A stretch of 5,886 nucleotides of DNA from an uncultured Pseudomonadota bacterium (GTDB lineage: Bacteria > Pseudomonadota > Gammaproteobacteria > Burkholderiales > Burkholderiaceae_C): contig ONTY01000150.1 of NCBI GenBank assembly GCA_900320815.1, positions 1-5,886 on the forward strand. The letters are read 5' to 3'. The position numbers and the translations under genes were made by a program. Under the pieces are notes generated by a model, which was given only the letters and a program-made list of their open reading frames with translations, made no database searches and was not told the origin of the DNA. This document shows, piece after piece, positions 5,360 to 5,886 of the stretch. Numbering within the stretch: position 1 is the first letter of the stretch; every line of letters starts with the position of its first letter.

Positions 5360-5842
5360 TTATTTTTCCTGATATTCCTGTGATTCGTGTGCGGAAATTT
5401 CCTGGGACAAGTGTTTGAGCACGCGCGCTGCGGCGGCCACATCGCCCGCCTCCAGCCCCGCGCCCCAGGCGGCGGCCTGCGCCTGCCAGCGCGCGTGCAC
5501 GCGCTCGTACACGGCAGCGCCTTGCGGCGTCAGGCTGTAGAGCGGCGAGCGCATGTGCGCGGCGTTCTCCTGCGCCTCCAGCAGACCGTCGGCCAGCAGC
5601 AGCTTGATTTGCTTTTGCGCCCCCTGGCGCGTGGTGCCCATGCGCGCGGCAATCTGCGGCGCCGTCTGCGGCGCGCCCGCCAGCGCGATGGCGCCCAGCA
5701 TCTGCCAGCGTGCGCTCGTCAACCCGTCGGGGGCGACGAAGCGGTCGCCCCACGCCAGAAGCTGGCTGCTGAGTTGGAAAATCTGCACGGACAGCTCAGA
5801 AATGGCCTGCCCTGTGTCAATTGATGGTGCCGTAGCAAGCAT
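5360..5842 (-). CDS. MarR-family transcriptional regulator
   Basis: Winged-helix DNA-binding regulator of 160 residues, normal for MarR proteins, which act as dimers and often repress their own operon until a small molecule or oxidant is bound. From ATG 5842: N-terminal dimerisation helix (about 15-36, ISELSVQIFQLSSQLLAWG), LTSARWQMLGAIAL (41-54), the helix-turn-helix PQTAPQIAARMGTTRQGAQK (58-77), recognition-helix end QIKLLLADGLLE (78-89), the wing (about 90-106, ENAAHMRSPLYSLTPQG) and a long C-terminal dimerisation helix. The start is set by GGAG at 5849-5852, six bases before the ATG; the in-frame ATG at 5881 lacks such a site. It heads a run of three genes with a membrane protein and a glycosyltransferase, its likely targets. 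The promoter is not visible and probably lies beyond the window edge. Confidence 0.93.
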   Translation of the reverse strand: MLATAPSIDTGQAISELSVQIFQLSSQLLAWGDRFVAPDGLTSARWQMLGAIALAGAPQTAPQIAARMGTTRQGAQKQIKLLLADGLLEAQENAAHMRSPLYSLTPQGAAVYERVHARWQAQAAAWGAGLEAGDVAAAARVLKHLSQEISAHESQEYQEK

Positions 5843-5848
5843 AGTGTG

Positions 5849-5852
5849 CTCC
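5849..5852 (-). promoter_or_regulatory. Ribosome binding site deciding the MarR start
   Basis: GGAG with a six-base spacer to ATG 5842. It selects this start over the more upstream in-frame ATG at 5881. Confidence 0.75.
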
Positions 5853-5868
5853 AAAAAGCAAAGTGACA

Positions 5869-5883
5869 ACCAGTTTACCAATT
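5869..5883 (-). promoter_or_regulatory. Tandem direct repeat upstream of the MarR gene, possible operator
   Basis: Read on the minus strand, AATTGGT and AACTGGT are 7-mers with one mismatch, spaced 8 bp apart, about 27 bp before the regulator start. MarR proteins often bind next to their own promoter, though usually at inverted repeats. The site is cut close to the window edge, so a further repeat may lie outside. Confidence 0.3.
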
Positions 5884-5886
5884 AGG

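Noticed and set aside
5841..5869. TTGTCA-17-CACTAT promoter-like pair ahead of the MarR gene
   Set aside because: The -10 element would sit on the MarR start codon, so it cannot drive that gene. The real promoter is probably outside the window.
1..5886. CRISPR arrays, insertion sequences, tRNA or rRNA genes
   Set aside because: I saw no regularly spaced repeats, terminal inverted repeats with a transposase, or tRNA-like folds on either strand.

Overview
The window comes from a GC-rich bacterium, most likely a betaproteobacterium of the order Burkholderiales, family Comamonadaceae or close. This rests on the strong G/C preference at third codon positions, the N-terminal signature of the ABC exporter (DPYP then SGFF), and the style of the L,D-transpeptidase and methyltransferase; it is an inference, not a database match. 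Every supported gene lies on the minus strand, so transcription runs from high to low coordinates.

Layout in the direction of transcription. First, a tight three-gene run: a MarR-type regulator (5842-5360), a four-helix membrane protein of unknown function (5356-4907) and a GT4-type glycosyltransferase (4914-3835), with a 3-bp gap and then an 8-bp overlap. Second, a 330-bp gene-free spacer (3834-3505) that is AT-richer than its surroundings. It holds three adjacent inverted repeats, promoter-like sequences on both strands and a nine-base G tract. Third, an isoprenylcysteine-carboxyl-methyltransferase-like membrane methyltransferase (3504-2944) coupled through an ATGA overlap to a small three-helix membrane protein gene (2947-2652) that carries a one-base frameshift. 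Fourth, an exported L,D-transpeptidase (2380-1256) with an active YkuD domain, a proline-rich linker and a second, apparently degenerate YkuD-like half, followed by a Rho-independent terminator. Fifth, the 5' half of an MsbA-type ABC exporter (899 to the window edge), frameshifted in an eight-T run near codon 25.

Several products act at the envelope: peptidoglycan cross-linking or lipoprotein anchoring, sugar transfer to a surface glycan, a membrane methyltransferase, and lipid or drug export. They do not form one recognisable pathway. I see no CRISPR array, transposase, integrase, tRNA, rRNA or phage gene.

The most notable observations are the two frameshifts at homopolymer runs (824-831 and 2871-2875), each of which restores a long, well-behaved protein when one base is changed; the G9 tract whose length decides whether an upstream start joins the methyltransferase frame; and the dense inverted-repeat and promoter cluster at 3683-3792. 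I found no convincing wholly new system.
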